Of a DNA stretch of 64,000 nt, positions 27,733-37,885 are shown in pieces. Below the pieces are notes generated by a model. It saw only the letters and a program-made list of their open reading frames with translations, was not told the DNA's origin and searched no databases. This stretch comes from Prauserella alba. Lineage in GTDB: Bacteria; Actinomycetota; Actinomycetes; Mycobacteriales; Pseudonocardiaceae. Where the stretch lies: assembly GCF_024171735.1 (NCBI RefSeq), contig NZ_JAMTCH010000004.1:1054001-1118000 (forward strand), written 5' to 3'. Positions within the stretch are counted from its first letter, which is position 1. Each line of letters starts with the position of its first letter. A program made the position numbers and the translations under genes.

Positions 27733-28506
27733 TCAGAGCGCTTTGAGGCCTTCCAGGATGCGCTCCATGAAGGCCTGCGAGGAACGGTCACCCGTCACCA
27801 TGCCGGGCCGCTGGATCGACACCGCGCCTGCGTCGGCCAGATCGGACACGATCACCTTCACCACACCGAGCGGCAGGCGCGCGTACGCGGCGATCTCGGC
27901 GATCGACTTGACCTCCTCCGCGCACAGGTCGCAGATGAAGCGCTGCACCGTCGAGGCCACCGCTCCCGACGCGATCGCACCGGCGATGTCGTAGGCCGAC
28001 ACCAGGGATTCGAGCTGCAGATCGGTGGCGGGCGCGACCCGGCCGCCCGTGCGCGCGTACGGACGCACCAGCGACCGGTGCATCCGCCGCGGCCCCGCGG
28101 GTTGCGGCCCGCCGCGGCCACTTCCCCCCTGCGCGTCCGCGTCCGCTCGCGAGGCGGGCGGGAAGGACGGCGACGACGAACTCCGCCGCGGCGAGGGAGG
28201 CCGCGACTCCGACGGGAACTGCTCCGGCGGGAACTGCCCTTCCGGGACCTGGCCTCCGGGAAAAGCGCCCGGCGGCTGCCCCGGCTGGAATCCTCCGTCC
28301 GGAAACCGATCGGCCGCCGATGGGCCCGGGGGCGGTTGCGGAGACGGAAACCGCCCCGTCGAATGGCGGCCCGACGGGGGCCGGCCCTGCGGGAGCTGTC
28401 GTGGCAGGCTGCCGAGGTCGAATCGGTCCGGGGAGTCGTACTCCCGTTGACCGCCCTGGTGCAGCGCGTCCCAGTCGGACGGGTCCCATTCGTGCGTCGG
28501 CGTCAC
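27733..28506 (-). CDS. DUF742 protein (CvnC-type), second copy
   Basis: 257-aa conservon component. Residues 1-140 are Pro/Gly/Ser-rich and disordered. Residues 143-257 are the DUF742 winged-helix-like domain ([34 protein letters not shown]). It carries a Cys pair in [10 protein letters not shown] at the same place as copy 1. GTG start at 28506 overlaps the stop of the roadblock gene (GTGA). No GTPase gene follows, so this cluster is an incomplete conservon. Converges on the helicase-associated gene 15 bp away. Confidence 0.88.
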   Translation of the reverse strand: MTPTHEWDPSDWDALHQGGQREYDSPDRFDLGSLPRQLPQGRPPSGRHSTGRFPSPQPPPGPSAADRFPDGGFQPGQPPGAFPGGQVPEGQFPPEQFPSESRPPSPRRSSSSPSFPPASRADADAQGGSGRGGPQPAGPRRMHRSLVRPYARTGGRVAPATDLQLESLVSAYDIAGAIASGAVASTVQRFICDLCAEEVKSIAEIAAYARLPLGVVKVIVSDLADAGAVSIQRPGMVTGDRSSQAFMERILEGLKAL

Positions 28507-28910
28507 CGGGCGCCACCACCGCTGCGCAACAGTCGGCCGTCGCCGCCGAGCCGGCCGGCCAGCACCGCCATCTCGTAGGCGAGCGCGCCGATATCGGTCG
28601 ACGGGGCCGCCAGCGCCGCCAGGCAGGACCCCTCGCCGACCGACATGAGGAACAGGTAACCGCGATCCATTTCGACCACAGTCTGATTGACACGGCCGCC
28701 GTTGAACGACTCCGCCGCGCCGTGGGTGAGCGACACCAAGCCCGACGCGACCGCCGAGAGCTGGTCGGCACGGTCGCGCGGCAGCCCGTCGGAGGCCGAC
28801 AACAGCAACCCGTCTGCCGACACGACGACCGCGTGGGCGGCACCTGAGACCCGGCGCACGAAGTCGGTGAGGAGACCGCCGACGTCGCCGCGGGTCCCGG
28901 GATCGGTCAC
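28503..28910 (-). CDS. Roadblock/LC7-domain protein (CvnB-type), second copy
   Basis: 135-aa MglB-like roadblock protein, expected to regulate a small Ras-like GTPase of the MglA type. Signatures are [25 protein letters not shown], then [19 protein letters not shown], with [15 protein letters not shown] near the C-terminus. GTG at 28910 with AGGAGGG just upstream. It is about 65% identical by eye to copy 1 at 30771, which suggests duplication. It has no neighbouring kinase or GTPase gene of its own, so it may work with those of the upstream conservon. Confidence 0.9.
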   Translation of the reverse strand: MTDPGTRGDVGGLLTDFVRRVSGAAHAVVVSADGLLLSASDGLPRDRADQLSAVASGLVSLTHGAAESFNGGRVNQTVVEMDRGYLFLMSVGEGSCLAALAAPSTDIGALAYEMAVLAGRLGGDGRLLRSGGGAR

Positions 28911-29191
28911 TGTCCCTCCTTCGCACGCGCACATCGGCTCGGGCGTCAGAGTATTAGGCGCCCCGAGCGGGTTCGACCTCGAGGCCCACCATCCCCCGCG
29001 GTTTCACCTGAGCGGCGGCACCCCGCGCCCCAGCGAACTCGACGCGGCGCACGCCGATGACGAGGCCACTTCCATTGACCGCCCCCGTACCCGAACGTGA
29101 CGAAGTCACTTCAATCGGCCGTCAGCGTGCACCGCCACAGGTCCTGCCACCCGCACCGCTACAAGGCCGACCACAGACGGTTACTTCCCCG
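28911..29191. promoter_or_regulatory. Gap between conservon and second roadblock gene
   Basis: 281 bp that separate the GTPase stop from the second roadblock start. It contains a 13-bp perfect palindrome GTGAC-GAA-GTCAC at 29097-29109 and a weak hairpin GACGG/CCGTC at 29176-29193 at the GTPase stop. This suggests that the second roadblock-DUF742 pair has its own promoter, which is inference. Confidence 0.35.
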
Positions 29192-29800
29192 TCAGCCGGC
29201 CTGGAGGGCGGAGTCGTGGGCGATGGCGTGCTGCACGACCGAGATCAGCACCTGTTTGGCGGAGTCCCGCTGCCGTGCGTCGCAGGCCATGATCGGCACG
29301 GAGGGTGAGATCGTCAGCGCGTGCCGGACGTCCTCGATCGAGTGATGCAGCAGCCGGTCGAAGCAGTTGATGGCCACGATGTACGGCAGCTTGCGGTTCT
29401 CGAAGAAGTCGATCGAGGGGAACGCATCGGCCAACCGCCGCGTGTCGACGAGCACGACCGCGCCGATGGCACCCTTGGCCAGGTCGTCCCACATGAACCA
29501 GAACCGGTGCTGTCCCGGCGTGCCGAAGACGTAGAGCACCAGGTCGGAGTCGAGCGAGATCCGGCCGAAGTCCATGGCGACCGTCGTGGTCGCCTTCTGC
29601 GGCGTCGCGGACAGGTCGTCCACGGACACGCTCGCCTCGGTCATCGACGCCTCGGTCGTCAGCGGGTCGATCTCCGACACCGCACCGACCAGGGTCGTCT
29701 TCCCGACACCGAAACCACCCGCGACCACGATCTTCGTCGAGGACGTGGGTCCCCCAGCGGCAGGCGCGGGTGTCTCGGAATCAAATTCGCCGAAGGCCAC
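29192..29800 (-). CDS. Conservon GTPase (CvnD-type, MglA/Ras-like)
   Basis: 202-aa ATP/GTP-binding protein. P-loop VAGGFGVGKTTLVGAV near residue 30, a DxxG-like FGTPGQHRFWFMW near 90 and a NKxD-equivalent NCFD near 142. The substitutions are normal for conservon GTPases. The GTG at 29800 has AGGG 7 nt upstream and overlaps the DUF742 gene by 20 bp; the frame opens at 29902. Last gene of the complete kinase-roadblock-DUF742-GTPase conservon. Output is unknown. Confidence 0.92.
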   Translation of the reverse strand: MAFGEFDSETPAPAAGGPTSSTKIVVAGGFGVGKTTLVGAVSEIDPLTTEASMTEASVSVDDLSATPQKATTTVAMDFGRISLDSDLVLYVFGTPGQHRFWFMWDDLAKGAIGAVVLVDTRRLADAFPSIDFFENRKLPYIVAINCFDRLLHHSIEDVRHALTISPSVPIMACDARQRDSAKQVLISVVQHAIAHDSALQAG

Positions 29801-30692
29801 TGAGAACCCTTTCCATGAATTCGATACTGGGCCGGTCGCCCACCATGGTGTTCGTGTTCGGGGAGTGCACCAGCACCAGCCCCAGACCGGCAACGTCACC
29901 AACCAGAACCCGCACCACGCCGAGCGGCATCTTCAGCAGGGCGGCCACCTCCGCGACCGACCTGGTGTCGAGGCAGAGCCCGCAGATGTGCTTGTGCTCC
30001 GGTACTCGCACCCCGTCGAGCCGCCTGCCCCGCTCCGACGTCGAGATCAGGGTCTCGATCGCGAGGTCCTGGCTCGGCCGGGTACGGCCTTTTGTACGAA
30101 AGTACGGCCGGACCAGCCCGGAACTCTCGGACGGTGTTTCCTCTGGCACCGGTCCGGAACCTCCCAGGTCGATCCGCTGCGGTCCGAACGTGTCACCCGA
30201 CGGCTGACGGGGTACGGGCGACGGGCGGAACCCGTCGTCGACGGGCGGGAACCGGCCGGTGCCGAAGTCACCGGTGCGCCACTCGCCCGTGTCGTAGCCG
30301 TCGCGGCCGAATTCGTCATCGTAGCGGTCGAAATCACGCGCGAACTCGTCTCGCCCGCTGAGCGAGTTCTCCGCGTACGGCACGTGATAGCCGCTGCTGA
30401 AATCCGGGTGCTCACGTTCGGGTGAGCCGCTGCGGTGCGGCACGTCGTGTGAGCCGTACAGCTCGGAGCCAGGGCCGCCGAGGAGCCGCTCGCGATACTC
30501 GGACACGCTGAAGTCGGCGGGGTCGCCGGAATCCTCCTCGGACTGGTACAGCCAGTCGCTGCCGCGGTCCACCCGTTTGCTGGGTCTGATCGGCCGCCAC
30601 GCCTCGTCGGCGCGACCGTCCTGCTCGTCCGGCGGACCGGGTTGTTGCCCCCAGTCCCACCGTCGATCACCTCGTGAGTGCCCGGAATCCAC
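29781..30692 (-). CDS. DUF742 protein (CvnC-type), first copy
   Basis: 303-aa conservon component with a charged, disordered first 185 residues (rich in Asp, Arg, Gly) and a C-terminal DUF742 domain from LVRPYFRTKGR to MERVLSGLRRI. The domain has HKHICGLC, a His/Cys cluster that copy 2 only partly keeps. In characterised conservons this protein bridges the roadblock protein and the GTPase. Overlaps the GTPase gene by 20 bp. Start codon at 30692 gives an N-terminus of unknown conservation. Confidence 0.88.
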   Translation of the reverse strand: MDSGHSRGDRRWDWGQQPGPPDEQDGRADEAWRPIRPSKRVDRGSDWLYQSEEDSGDPADFSVSEYRERLLGGPGSELYGSHDVPHRSGSPEREHPDFSSGYHVPYAENSLSGRDEFARDFDRYDDEFGRDGYDTGEWRTGDFGTGRFPPVDDGFRPSPVPRQPSGDTFGPQRIDLGGSGPVPEETPSESSGLVRPYFRTKGRTRPSQDLAIETLISTSERGRRLDGVRVPEHKHICGLCLDTRSVAEVAALLKMPLGVVRVLVGDVAGLGLVLVHSPNTNTMVGDRPSIEFMERVLSGLRRI

Positions 30693-30770
30693 GGCGGTCT
30701 CCTCAGTGTGTGCTCACTGTCGGTGGATACATCATCGGCAACCTTGCGCCAAGTCCTGGTGACGGTGAGC

Positions 30771-31229
30771 TCACCGGCGGGTACTGCCCTGCAGCTGGGC
30801 ACGCAGTTCCGGGGTCATCTGCTGGCCGACGCGGTCGACCAGCAGGGTCATCTCGTACACGACCAGACCGATGTCACTGTCCGGGGCACCCAGCACGGCG
30901 AGGCAGGAACCGTCGGAGACCGACATGAGGAACAGGAAGCCGTTGGCCATCTCGACGACGGTCTGCGCCACCGGTCCGCCTTCGAAGACCTGCGCCGCAC
31001 CGCGAGCCAGCGACGTCAGTCCCGACGCCACCGCGGCGAGCTGGTCGGCACGGTCCTTGGGCAGACCCTTGGAGGAGGCCAGCAGCAGTCCGTCCGCCGA
31101 CACGACCACGGAATGTGCGACCCCGGGGACCCGGTGCACGAAGTCGGTGATGAGCCAGGCGAAGCTTCCGGCCTGGCCGGAGTTGCCCTGCCGGGGCGTA
31201 CCCGGCTGCATCGAACCAGCGCGTGTCAA
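30771..31229 (-). CDS. Roadblock/LC7-domain protein (CvnB-type), first copy
   Basis: 152-aa MglB-like regulator of the conservon GTPase. Core motifs are [27 protein letters not shown], then [22 protein letters not shown], and [18 protein letters not shown] start at 31229 with AAGGAG 6 nt upstream; that ribosome site runs into the TAA of the kinase gene, so the two are coupled. A 79-bp gap follows before the DUF742 gene. Confidence 0.92.
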   Translation of the reverse strand: MTRAGSMQPGTPRQGNSGQAGSFAWLITDFVHRVPGVAHSVVVSADGLLLASSKGLPKDRADQLAAVASGLTSLARGAAQVFEGGPVAQTVVEMANGFLFLMSVSDGSCLAVLGAPDSDIGLVVYEMTLLVDRVGQQMTPELRAQLQGSTRR

Positions 31230-31232
31230 CTC

Positions 31233-34200
31233 TTACTCCTTCGCCCCGTGAACGCCGTTGTCGGTCGAACCGTTCGACTCGGCCTCGGACTGTGTGCCTG
31301 TTTGATCCGGTTGTTCTTGCAGTGCGTGCCTACCGCTGGTGAATCCGCGCTGGAACGAGGCCATGCGGTTGCGGGCGGCCTCGGCCGAACGCGACACGGC
31401 GGGCTTCGCCGTCGCCGCGGGGGCGGCCGCAGCCGGCGGGTCGGCGTCCGCACCCGCGTTGCTGGCAGGGGTGGGGTCGCTCGCTTCGGTGACCGAGCCC
31501 GGCACGAGATACGCGTTCGGCACCCGCTTCGGCAGGCCCGCCGTCGTGATCTCCTCGCCCTTCGGCTCGAGCAGCGACTGCGCCGCTTCCCAACCGGTGT
31601 CCGACACGCTCCGCCAGTCCTCCTGTACTCCTCCGGCGGAGGCGCCACCGGAAGAAGCGCCGGCGCTCGCGGTGCCTACGTCCGCGACGTCGCTGGTCTG
31701 GTCGCCGGCCCCTGCCTCCGGCACGTCTTCTTCTTCCTCGCTGAACCAGCGTGACAGCACCGACTGGTATATCGGCAGCCGCTTCGTCGGCGCCTCTTCC
31801 TCCAGCGCCGCACCTTCGGTCCCAGCCTGTGCCGCACCTGCCGCGGCAGCGGCACCCGCGGTCCCGTTGCCGGCCGCCCCCTGCGACGTTCCGGGGCCCG
31901 CCGCCGCTTCCGGCGACACGTAGCGCGGTTCACGCTTCGGCAACGCGAGCGGGTTGTCCTCCGGCACCGTACCGGCACCGGGCCCACCGTCGCCCGTCGT
32001 GTCCGCCCAGCCGTTGCCGTAGCCATGGCCGTTGCCGTTGCCGCCGGCCGGCTGCTGCGACGGCCAGGAGGGCTGCGCCGAACCGGTCGTCTGACCCGGG
32101 GTGCGTTTCGGCAGCGCGTCCGGTTCCTGCTCGGCGGGGCTCACGAACGGGCCCGCGGCCTTGTTCGGACCGCCCACCAGGTCGTCGAGGCTGATCGGCT
32201 GGTCGAGTGGGGTCAGCCCGGGCTGGTCGTCCTCGGGGCCGCCACCGGTCTGGCCGGAGGCGGCGGGCATCACGGTCGTGGCCGGGTCGGCGCCGCCCTG
32301 GGCGCCCGACAGGTAGTCGAGCTCGGACGCATCCTCCGGGACGTCCTCGGCACTCGGCCATCGCGAGCCGTCGAAGGCCTGTGCCGGTTCGAACGCACTG
32401 GTCGGCTGCGCAGCCGTCGCATCCGGCATGGGCTCGCCGACCCCGTCGGCGTCGTCGAGCCGCCGCATCGGCAGCTCCGCCGCGGCGGGCACCCCCGCGT
32501 ACGAACCGTTGTGCTGGCCGCCCATCGCGGGCGTCATGCCTGCCGGGCCGCCGGGCGCGTCGGTGAGCAGTTCCCGCGGCACCACGACGCGGGCGACGAC
32601 ACCGCCCTCGATGTCCTCGTTCTCGCGAAGCCGGACGTCGATGCCGTGCCGCTGCGCCAGGCGCGCCACCACGTACAGCCCCATCCGTCGGGTCACGGAC
32701 ACGTCCAGGTCCGGCGGATCGGCCAGCCGCTCGTTCGCCTCGGCGAACTGCTCCTCGGTCATGCCGACGCCGCGGTCGGTGATCTGGATGGCGAGCGAAC
32801 GCTTGCGCGTCACCGCGGCCCGCACGCTGATCCTGGTGTCGGGCTCGGAGAAGTAGGTCGCGTTGTCGAGCAGTTCGGCCAGCAGGTGCACCAGGTCGTT
32901 GACGGCACGGCCGTGCACGGCGATGTCCGGCACACTGCCGACCTCGACGCGGGCGTACTGCTCGATCTCCGACACGGAGGCGCCGACGACGTCGGCGGCG
33001 GGCACCGGCTTGGCCATGGACTTCGACAGACCGGCGCCGGAGAGCACCAGCAGGCTCTCGCCGTTGCGGCGGAGCCGCGTCGCGAGGTGGTCGAGTTCGA
33101 ACAGGTGCGAGAGCTGGTCCGGGTCCTGCTCGTCGGACTCCAGACTGTCGATCACGCCGAGCTGGCGTTCCACGAGGCGCTGGCTGCGCCGCGAGAGGTT
33201 GACGAAGATGCCGTTGACGTTCTCGCGCAGCAGCGCCTGTTCGGCGGCCATCCGGACGGCCCGTTCGTGCACCACGTCGAACGACCGAGCGACTTCGCCG
33301 ATCTCCTCCTTGGTCTCCACCGGCACCGGGCTGATGCCCTTGCGGGAAGCCTCCATCGGGTTCGGATCGGCCAGGATGCGGCGCACGGTCTCCGGCAGCC
33401 GGACGTAGGCGACCTCCAGCGCGTTCTCCCGCAGCGTCCGCAGCGGCGCGAGCATCGACCGCGACACGTACAGCATCAGGGCCAGCGCGGCGATCAGGGC
33501 GACGGCGACGATGGCGGCGTCACGCCACGCGGCGAACGTGGTGTCCTCGGCGAGGCCGGCCGACTGCTGTTCCAGGTCGCTCAGCAGGCCGGACTCGGCC
33601 TCCCGGTAGTTGTCGCGGGTGACGGCGAGGTCGCCGACGAACTCCTGCTGGTTGATCTGTGGCGGCTCGCCGTTCGAGACACGGGCGAACGCCTGGTCCC
33701 GCTGCATCTGCCTGCGGTCGAGCTCCGGGGCGGAGACGGTGTCGGTGAAGTACTGCCGCTGTTGCAACGAGGCGAAGGCGTTGAAGTCCTCGGACGCCGA
33801 CTCGCCACTGGCCATGGCGTCCCTGGCGTCGTCGAGCATGTACTGCGGGAAGTCGTTCTGCTGCGCGGCGAGCGCGACGATCGCACCTTCGAGGGAGATG
33901 TACTCCTTGGCTTCCGACAGCGCGTGGATCGCGTTGCTGTCGCGGAGCAGTTCCCGGTCGTTGATCGCGGTCGTGACTTCCCGGTCCAGCTGGACCAGGC
34001 CGGTGATGAGCAGCGTGTACTGGTCGAGCAGCGTGCGCGGGGTCATCGCGCCTTCGGTGACGGCCTGCCGCATGGAGTCGAGCACGCCGAGCCGGTTCAC
34101 GCCCGCGTCGTAGCGCGCCTGCATCGCCGGGTCGTCGACGGTGAGGTCGCCCGCCAGGTCGTTCAGCCGCCCGACCGCCGTGTCGACCTGCTCGACCTGG

Positions 34201-34586
34201 GCGTTGAACAGGTTGGCCCGTTCCGCGTTGCCGGGGGGTGCGCCGAGCTTGAGGACTGCGAGTTCGCGTTCGATCTGAAGCTGGTGGACGACGTCACTGA
34301 TCTGGTCGGCGAGCTGGACCTGGTCGGCGGTCTGCTGCAGCTGGTCCGCCCGGTCGAGGGACTCGTACACCCGGAGGCCCGCGAGCACGAGCGCGGTGAT
34401 CGTGGGAATGATCAGGATCAGAGCGAGCTTGGACCGGAGCCGCCAGTTACGCAGACCGCGTCCGGAACCGCCGCTGCCGGCACCGCCGGCGGCCGACGGG
34501 GAGGCAGTCGCCTCGGCGGTCGGGCCGTCCGGGCCGTCGCCGCCGGACTGCCCTTCCTCCGCCTTCTCGTCGAGCACTACGAGCAC
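31233..34586 (-). CDS. Giant conservon sensor kinase with NIT domain (CvnA-type)
   Basis: 1117-aa membrane sensor histidine kinase. TM helices are about 53-71 and 357-376. The 285-residue extracytoplasmic region is an NIT (nitrate/nitrite-sensing type) helical domain. HAMP (377-450), a dimerisation segment with a likely phospho-acceptor in ELDHLATR (near 499), and HATPase (ELLDNATYFSEP near 571, DRGVGM at 604) follow. Residues 690-1117 are disordered, with two motifs shared with the kinase at 38887: LPIYQSVLSRWF and MASFQRG. GTG at 34586; GTG at 34577 is better spaced from GGGAG. First gene of the conservon. Confidence 0.92.
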   Translation of the reverse strand: MLVVLDEKAEEGQSGGDGPDGPTAEATASPSAAGGAGSGGSGRGLRNWRLRSKLALILIIPTITALVLAGLRVYESLDRADQLQQTADQVQLADQISDVVHQLQIERELAVLKLGAPPGNAERANLFNAQVEQVDTAVGRLNDLAGDLTVDDPAMQARYDAGVNRLGVLDSMRQAVTEGAMTPRTLLDQYTLLITGLVQLDREVTTAINDRELLRDSNAIHALSEAKEYISLEGAIVALAAQQNDFPQYMLDDARDAMASGESASEDFNAFASLQQRQYFTDTVSAPELDRRQMQRDQAFARVSNGEPPQINQQEFVGDLAVTRDNYREAESGLLSDLEQQSAGLAEDTTFAAWRDAAIVAVALIAALALMLYVSRSMLAPLRTLRENALEVAYVRLPETVRRILADPNPMEASRKGISPVPVETKEEIGEVARSFDVVHERAVRMAAEQALLRENVNGIFVNLSRRSQRLVERQLGVIDSLESDEQDPDQLSHLFELDHLATRLRRNGESLLVLSGAGLSKSMAKPVPAADVVGASVSEIEQYARVEVGSVPDIAVHGRAVNDLVHLLAELLDNATYFSEPDTRISVRAAVTRKRSLAIQITDRGVGMTEEQFAEANERLADPPDLDVSVTRRMGLYVVARLAQRHGIDVRLRENEDIEGGVVARVVVPRELLTDAPGGPAGMTPAMGGQHNGSYAGVPAAAELPMRRLDDADGVGEPMPDATAAQPTSAFEPAQAFDGSRWPSAEDVPEDASELDYLSGAQGGADPATTVMPAASGQTGGGPEDDQPGLTPLDQPISLDDLVGGPNKAAGPFVSPAEQEPDALPKRTPGQTTGSAQPSWPSQQPAGGNGNGHGYGNGWADTTGDGGPGAGTVPEDNPLALPKREPRYVSPEAAAGPGTSQGAAGNGTAGAAAAAGAAQAGTEGAALEEEAPTKRLPIYQSVLSRWFSEEEEDVPEAGAGDQTSDVADVGTASAGASSGGASAGGVQEDWRSVSDTGWEAAQSLLEPKGEEITTAGLPKRVPNAYLVPGSVTEASDPTPASNAGADADPPAAAAPAATAKPAVSRSAEAARNRMASFQRGFTSGRHALQEQPDQTGTQSEAESNGSTDNGVHGAKE

Positions 34587-35207
34587 ACTCCCAAAGTTCG
34601 AGCCCTACGGCTCCTGCCGATTTGCCGTCCCGACCGGGACCTGCCGGCCCGGGGACCCGAGGCACCAGCAACGGCGGTGGCGACCGCCCGCCCTGCCGGG
34701 GCGCCCGGCCCCGGCACCTCGCGGGTGCACCCGCTCAGTACGCCTCCCGCATCAGCGTCGCAGCCCGACGCGAAGCACCGCACACCCGTCAACGGCCTCC
34801 CCGTTGCGGAATCCTCGATCCCTCGTCGCCGACCGACACTCATTTCAGTGAGCGTGCAACCCGATTCCCGAGTAGGCAGAGGCAGAGAGTAGCGAACGAC
34901 CTGTTAGCACGTAACCCTCTTAGGTCAGAAGAGGGTGAAACCCTTCGTCCCGTTACTCAGCGTTCACTTCTCTGTCCGATCACCCAGGATCCGGGAACAC
35001 GTTCAGTAGTGTTTCATAATCCAACTCGATGCCGGGAGGGTGACGTCCAACACCCAGTCATTCGTGTTGAGTACCCGTTGTGATCGCTTTGCCTGCTTAA
35101 TAGAGTGGGGCCGCATCTTCGGTGCGCCCGGTTCGGACCAGCGATCCACGCAGGTCTGCGCCATTGTGGTCACCCCACGCCATCATCCAGTCCCACGAGG
35201 AGTTGCC
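34587..35207. promoter_or_regulatory. 621-bp divergent control region between conservon kinase and ABC importer
   Basis: No gene supported. AT content rises sharply between about 34850 and 35110, as expected for promoters. It holds an inverted repeat ACCCTCTT-N7-AAGAGGGT at 34914-34936, 328 bp from the kinase start and 272 bp from the ABC start. A TTGTGA (35079) and TAATAG (35098) pair have too short a spacer (13) to be confident promoter boxes. Confidence 0.4.
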
Positions 35208-36236
35208 TTGCGTCCATCACAACGCCGCGCCGGCGGTCGGCGCTTCGCCGCGCTCACCGCCGGCCTCGCCGTGTTCGCCTCCATCAGCGGTTGCGGCCTG
35301 CTCGGCGGTTCGGACGAAGGTGACAGCGGCAACGCCCAGGTCGAGAAGTCGAAGGTCAACGTGTCGATCCAGGGCACGATCGACCTCGCCGCCTTCCACC
35401 TCGCCCGTGAGCGGGGCTACTTCTCCGACGAAGGTCTCAAAGTCAACCCGATCAAGGTCGACAGCGCCGACAAGGGCTTCAACAAGCTCAACTCGGGTGA
35501 GGTCGACATCATCTACTCGGGTTACACCGGCTTCTTCGCGCAGCAGGCCGCCGGGACGATGGATCTCAAGCTGATCGCCGACGCCTCGTCGGCGGCGCCG
35601 AAGTCCAACGCGATCATGGTGCCGAAGAACTCGCCGCTCGAAGAGCCGAAGGACCTCGAGGGCAAGACGGTCGGCGTGACCCCGCCGGACACCCTGGCCG
35701 ACATCCTCACCAAGGCGTGGGCCGAAGCCAACGACGTCGACCTCGACAAGGTCAACTGGAAGCCCGGCGGGTTCAGCACCTCCCAGAAGGGCCTCGGCAA
35801 GGACCTCGACGCGGCGTTCTTCCCCGACCCGTTCATCGCCATGAACCAGAAGCAGCTCGGCGCCGAGTCGAGGTGGGACCCGATGACCGGCCCGCTGAAG
35901 AACCTGCCGATGGCCGGCTACGGCACGACCGCCGATTTCGCGAAGGAGAACCCGAAGACGGTCGCCGCGTTCCAGCGCGCCATGGTCAAGGCCAGCAACG
36001 AGGCCGAGACCGCCGACCGCACCGAGGTCATCGACCCGCTGCTCGTCGAGCACGTCGGCCTGCCGGAGGACCTCGCACCGATGACGACCCTGCTCACCTT
36101 CGAGAGCAGCCTCGACCCGGAGCGCATCCAGCGCGTGCCGGACCTGATGGTCGACCGCGGCGCCCTCGAGAACAACCTCGACGTCAAGGACATGATCATC
36201 CCGCCGGACACCGGCGAGGACGACTCGGCCAAGTAA
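35208..36236 (+). CDS. NMT1/SsuA-like ABC substrate-binding lipoprotein
   Basis: 342-aa extracytoplasmic receptor with lipobox ASISGC. The mature part begins KVNVSIQGTIDLAAFHLARERGYF, the usual NMT1/SsuA/NrtA opening, followed by GEVDIIYSGYTGFFAQQ. Ligands in this family are nitrate, sulfonates, taurine or thiamine precursors, and this one cannot be assigned. TTG start at 35208 is supported by GAGGAG 6 nt upstream. First gene of a tight four-gene importer operon transcribed away from the conservon kinase. Confidence 0.9.
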   Translation: MRPSQRRAGGRRFAALTAGLAVFASISGCGLLGGSDEGDSGNAQVEKSKVNVSIQGTIDLAAFHLARERGYFSDEGLKVNPIKVDSADKGFNKLNSGEVDIIYSGYTGFFAQQAAGTMDLKLIADASSAAPKSNAIMVPKNSPLEEPKDLEGKTVGVTPPDTLADILTKAWAEANDVDLDKVNWKPGGFSTSQKGLGKDLDAAFFPDPFIAMNQKQLGAESRWDPMTGPLKNLPMAGYGTTADFAKENPKTVAAFQRAMVKASNEAETADRTEVIDPLLVEHVGLPEDLAPMTTLLTFESSLDPERIQRVPDLMVDRGALENNLDVKDMIIPPDTGEDDSAK

Positions 36237-36241
36237 CCGGC

Positions 36242-37012
36242 GTGCGCACATTCGCCAAAGGTCTCACCGGCCTGCTCGGTTTCTTCCTGCTGTGGGAGAT
36301 CACCGTGCAGGCCGGTGTGCTGCCGGACTACTGGGTCCCACCGGCCAGCGAGGTCGCCACCACTTTCGTCGAGCTGCTCGGTGACCGGGAATTCCTCCTC
36401 GGAGTCATCGCCACCCTGCTGGCCTGGCTGATCGCACTCGGCGTCGCCGTCGGCATCGGCGTGCCCGCCGGCCTACTGCTCGGCAGCGTGCCCGCACTGC
36501 AATCGGCCAGCCGGGCGCTCATCGAGTTCCTGCGCCCCATCCCGGCCGTCGCACTGATCCCGCTGGTCATGGTGACCATCGGCAGCGGCCCCGACGCCAA
36601 GATCACCCTCGCCGTCTACGCCGCGGTGTGGCCGATCCTGTTCAACACGATCTACGCCTTCGGCGAGATCGACCCCGTCCTGCTCGACTCGGCCCGCGCG
36701 ACCGGCGCCAACCGGCGACAGGCCCTCACCTGGGTCGCGCTGCCCCACGCCGCGCCGTTCATCTTCACCGGCGTCCGCGTCGCCGCGTCCATCGCGCTCA
36801 TCGCCGTCATCAGTGTCGAGTACATCGCCGCGTCGGAGATCGGCCTCGGCCGCTACATCCTCGAAGGCGGCATGAACAACGGCCACCTCGACCAGGTCAT
36901 GGCCGGCACGGTGCTGGCGGGCCTGGCCGGCTGGGCGATCAACTCCGCTCTCGTCGGCAGCGGCAGGCGGCTCTTCCGCTGGGCCGACACCGAGGAAAGG
37001 GCGACCCGATGA
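36242..37012 (+). CDS. ABC permease, first subunit
   Basis: 256-aa SsuC/TauC-type inner-membrane permease with about six helices. The cytoplasmic EAA loop is DSARATGANRRQALTWVALPHAAPFIFTG near residue 148. GTG at 36242 starts 5 bp after the receptor stop without its own ribosome site, so translation is coupled. The ATGA overlap with the second permease at 37009 confirms operon structure. Confidence 0.9.
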   Translation: MRTFAKGLTGLLGFFLLWEITVQAGVLPDYWVPPASEVATTFVELLGDREFLLGVIATLLAWLIALGVAVGIGVPAGLLLGSVPALQSASRALIEFLRPIPAVALIPLVMVTIGSGPDAKITLAVYAAVWPILFNTIYAFGEIDPVLLDSARATGANRRQALTWVALPHAAPFIFTGVRVAASIALIAVISVEYIAASEIGLGRYILEGGMNNGHLDQVMAGTVLAGLAGWAINSALVGSGRRLFRWADTEERATR

Positions 37013-37827
37013 GCACCACGACCGCCGCAGCCAACCGCGGTCGCGTCCTCGGCTCGGCCGCCGTGACCTGGCTCGTGCTCGCCGCAGCCCTGTTGCTGTG
37101 GGAACTCGTCGCCATCGGGGCCGACAGCGTCTACTTCCCCCGGATGACGGACATCATCGCCACCGGGGCCGACGTGCTGCTGTCCGGACCCGCGTGGCGG
37201 CTGATGCTCGGCGACGCCGTGTTCGAGATCGTGCTGCCCAGCCTGGCGACCGCCCTCGGCGCGTGGGCCCTCTCGGCCGCGCTCGGCGTCGCACTCGGCA
37301 CGGCACTCGGCCGCTCGAGCTGGGCGATGGACTACTGCGGCACGCTGATCTCGTTCCTGCGTTCCGTGCCGCCGGTGACGCTGATGCCCGCGTTCATGGT
37401 GATGTTCGGGATCGGCGTGCAGATGGAGATCGCGGCGATCGTGTTCTCCACGCTGTGGCCGATCGTGCTGAACACCGTCGACGGCGTGCGCTCGGTCGAC
37501 CAGGTCAAGATCGACACCGCGCGCTCGCTCGGCACTCCGCGGCGGTACTGGATCGGCATGATCGTGCTGCCCGCGGCGATGCCGAAGATCTTCGCCGGGC
37601 TGCGGCTGAGCCTGTCGATCGCCATCCTGCTGATGGTGGTCGCCGAGATCGTCGGCGGCAGCGGCATCGGCCTGCGCATCTCCACGACGCAGTCGACGGT
37701 CCAGTACACCGAGATGTGGTTCTGGGTGCTGCTGCTCGGCGTGCTCGGCTACGCGCTCAACACCGCACTGCTGGCCGTCGAACGCCTCGTGCTCGGCTGG
37801 CAACCGGCCCGTGGGGACGACGCGTGA
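37009..37827 (+). CDS. ABC permease, second subunit
   Basis: 272-aa SsuC/TauC-type permease. EAA loop is DTARSLGTPRRYWIGMIVLPAAMPKIFAGLR near residue 180. It is clearly related to the preceding permease but diverged, so the channel is a heterodimer, whereas many family importers use one permease as a homodimer. ATG at 37009 overlaps the preceding stop. A 58-bp gap follows before the ATPase. Confidence 0.9.
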   Translation: MSTTTAAANRGRVLGSAAVTWLVLAAALLLWELVAIGADSVYFPRMTDIIATGADVLLSGPAWRLMLGDAVFEIVLPSLATALGAWALSAALGVALGTALGRSSWAMDYCGTLISFLRSVPPVTLMPAFMVMFGIGVQMEIAAIVFSTLWPIVLNTVDGVRSVDQVKIDTARSLGTPRRYWIGMIVLPAAMPKIFAGLRLSLSIAILLMVVAEIVGGSGIGLRISTTQSTVQYTEMWFWVLLLGVLGYALNTALLAVERLVLGWQPARGDDA

Positions 37828-37885
37828 GCGCCCGCGACGCCGGCCCCGTGACACCGACCTGTGACGCGCCCGTAGGAGGCTGACC

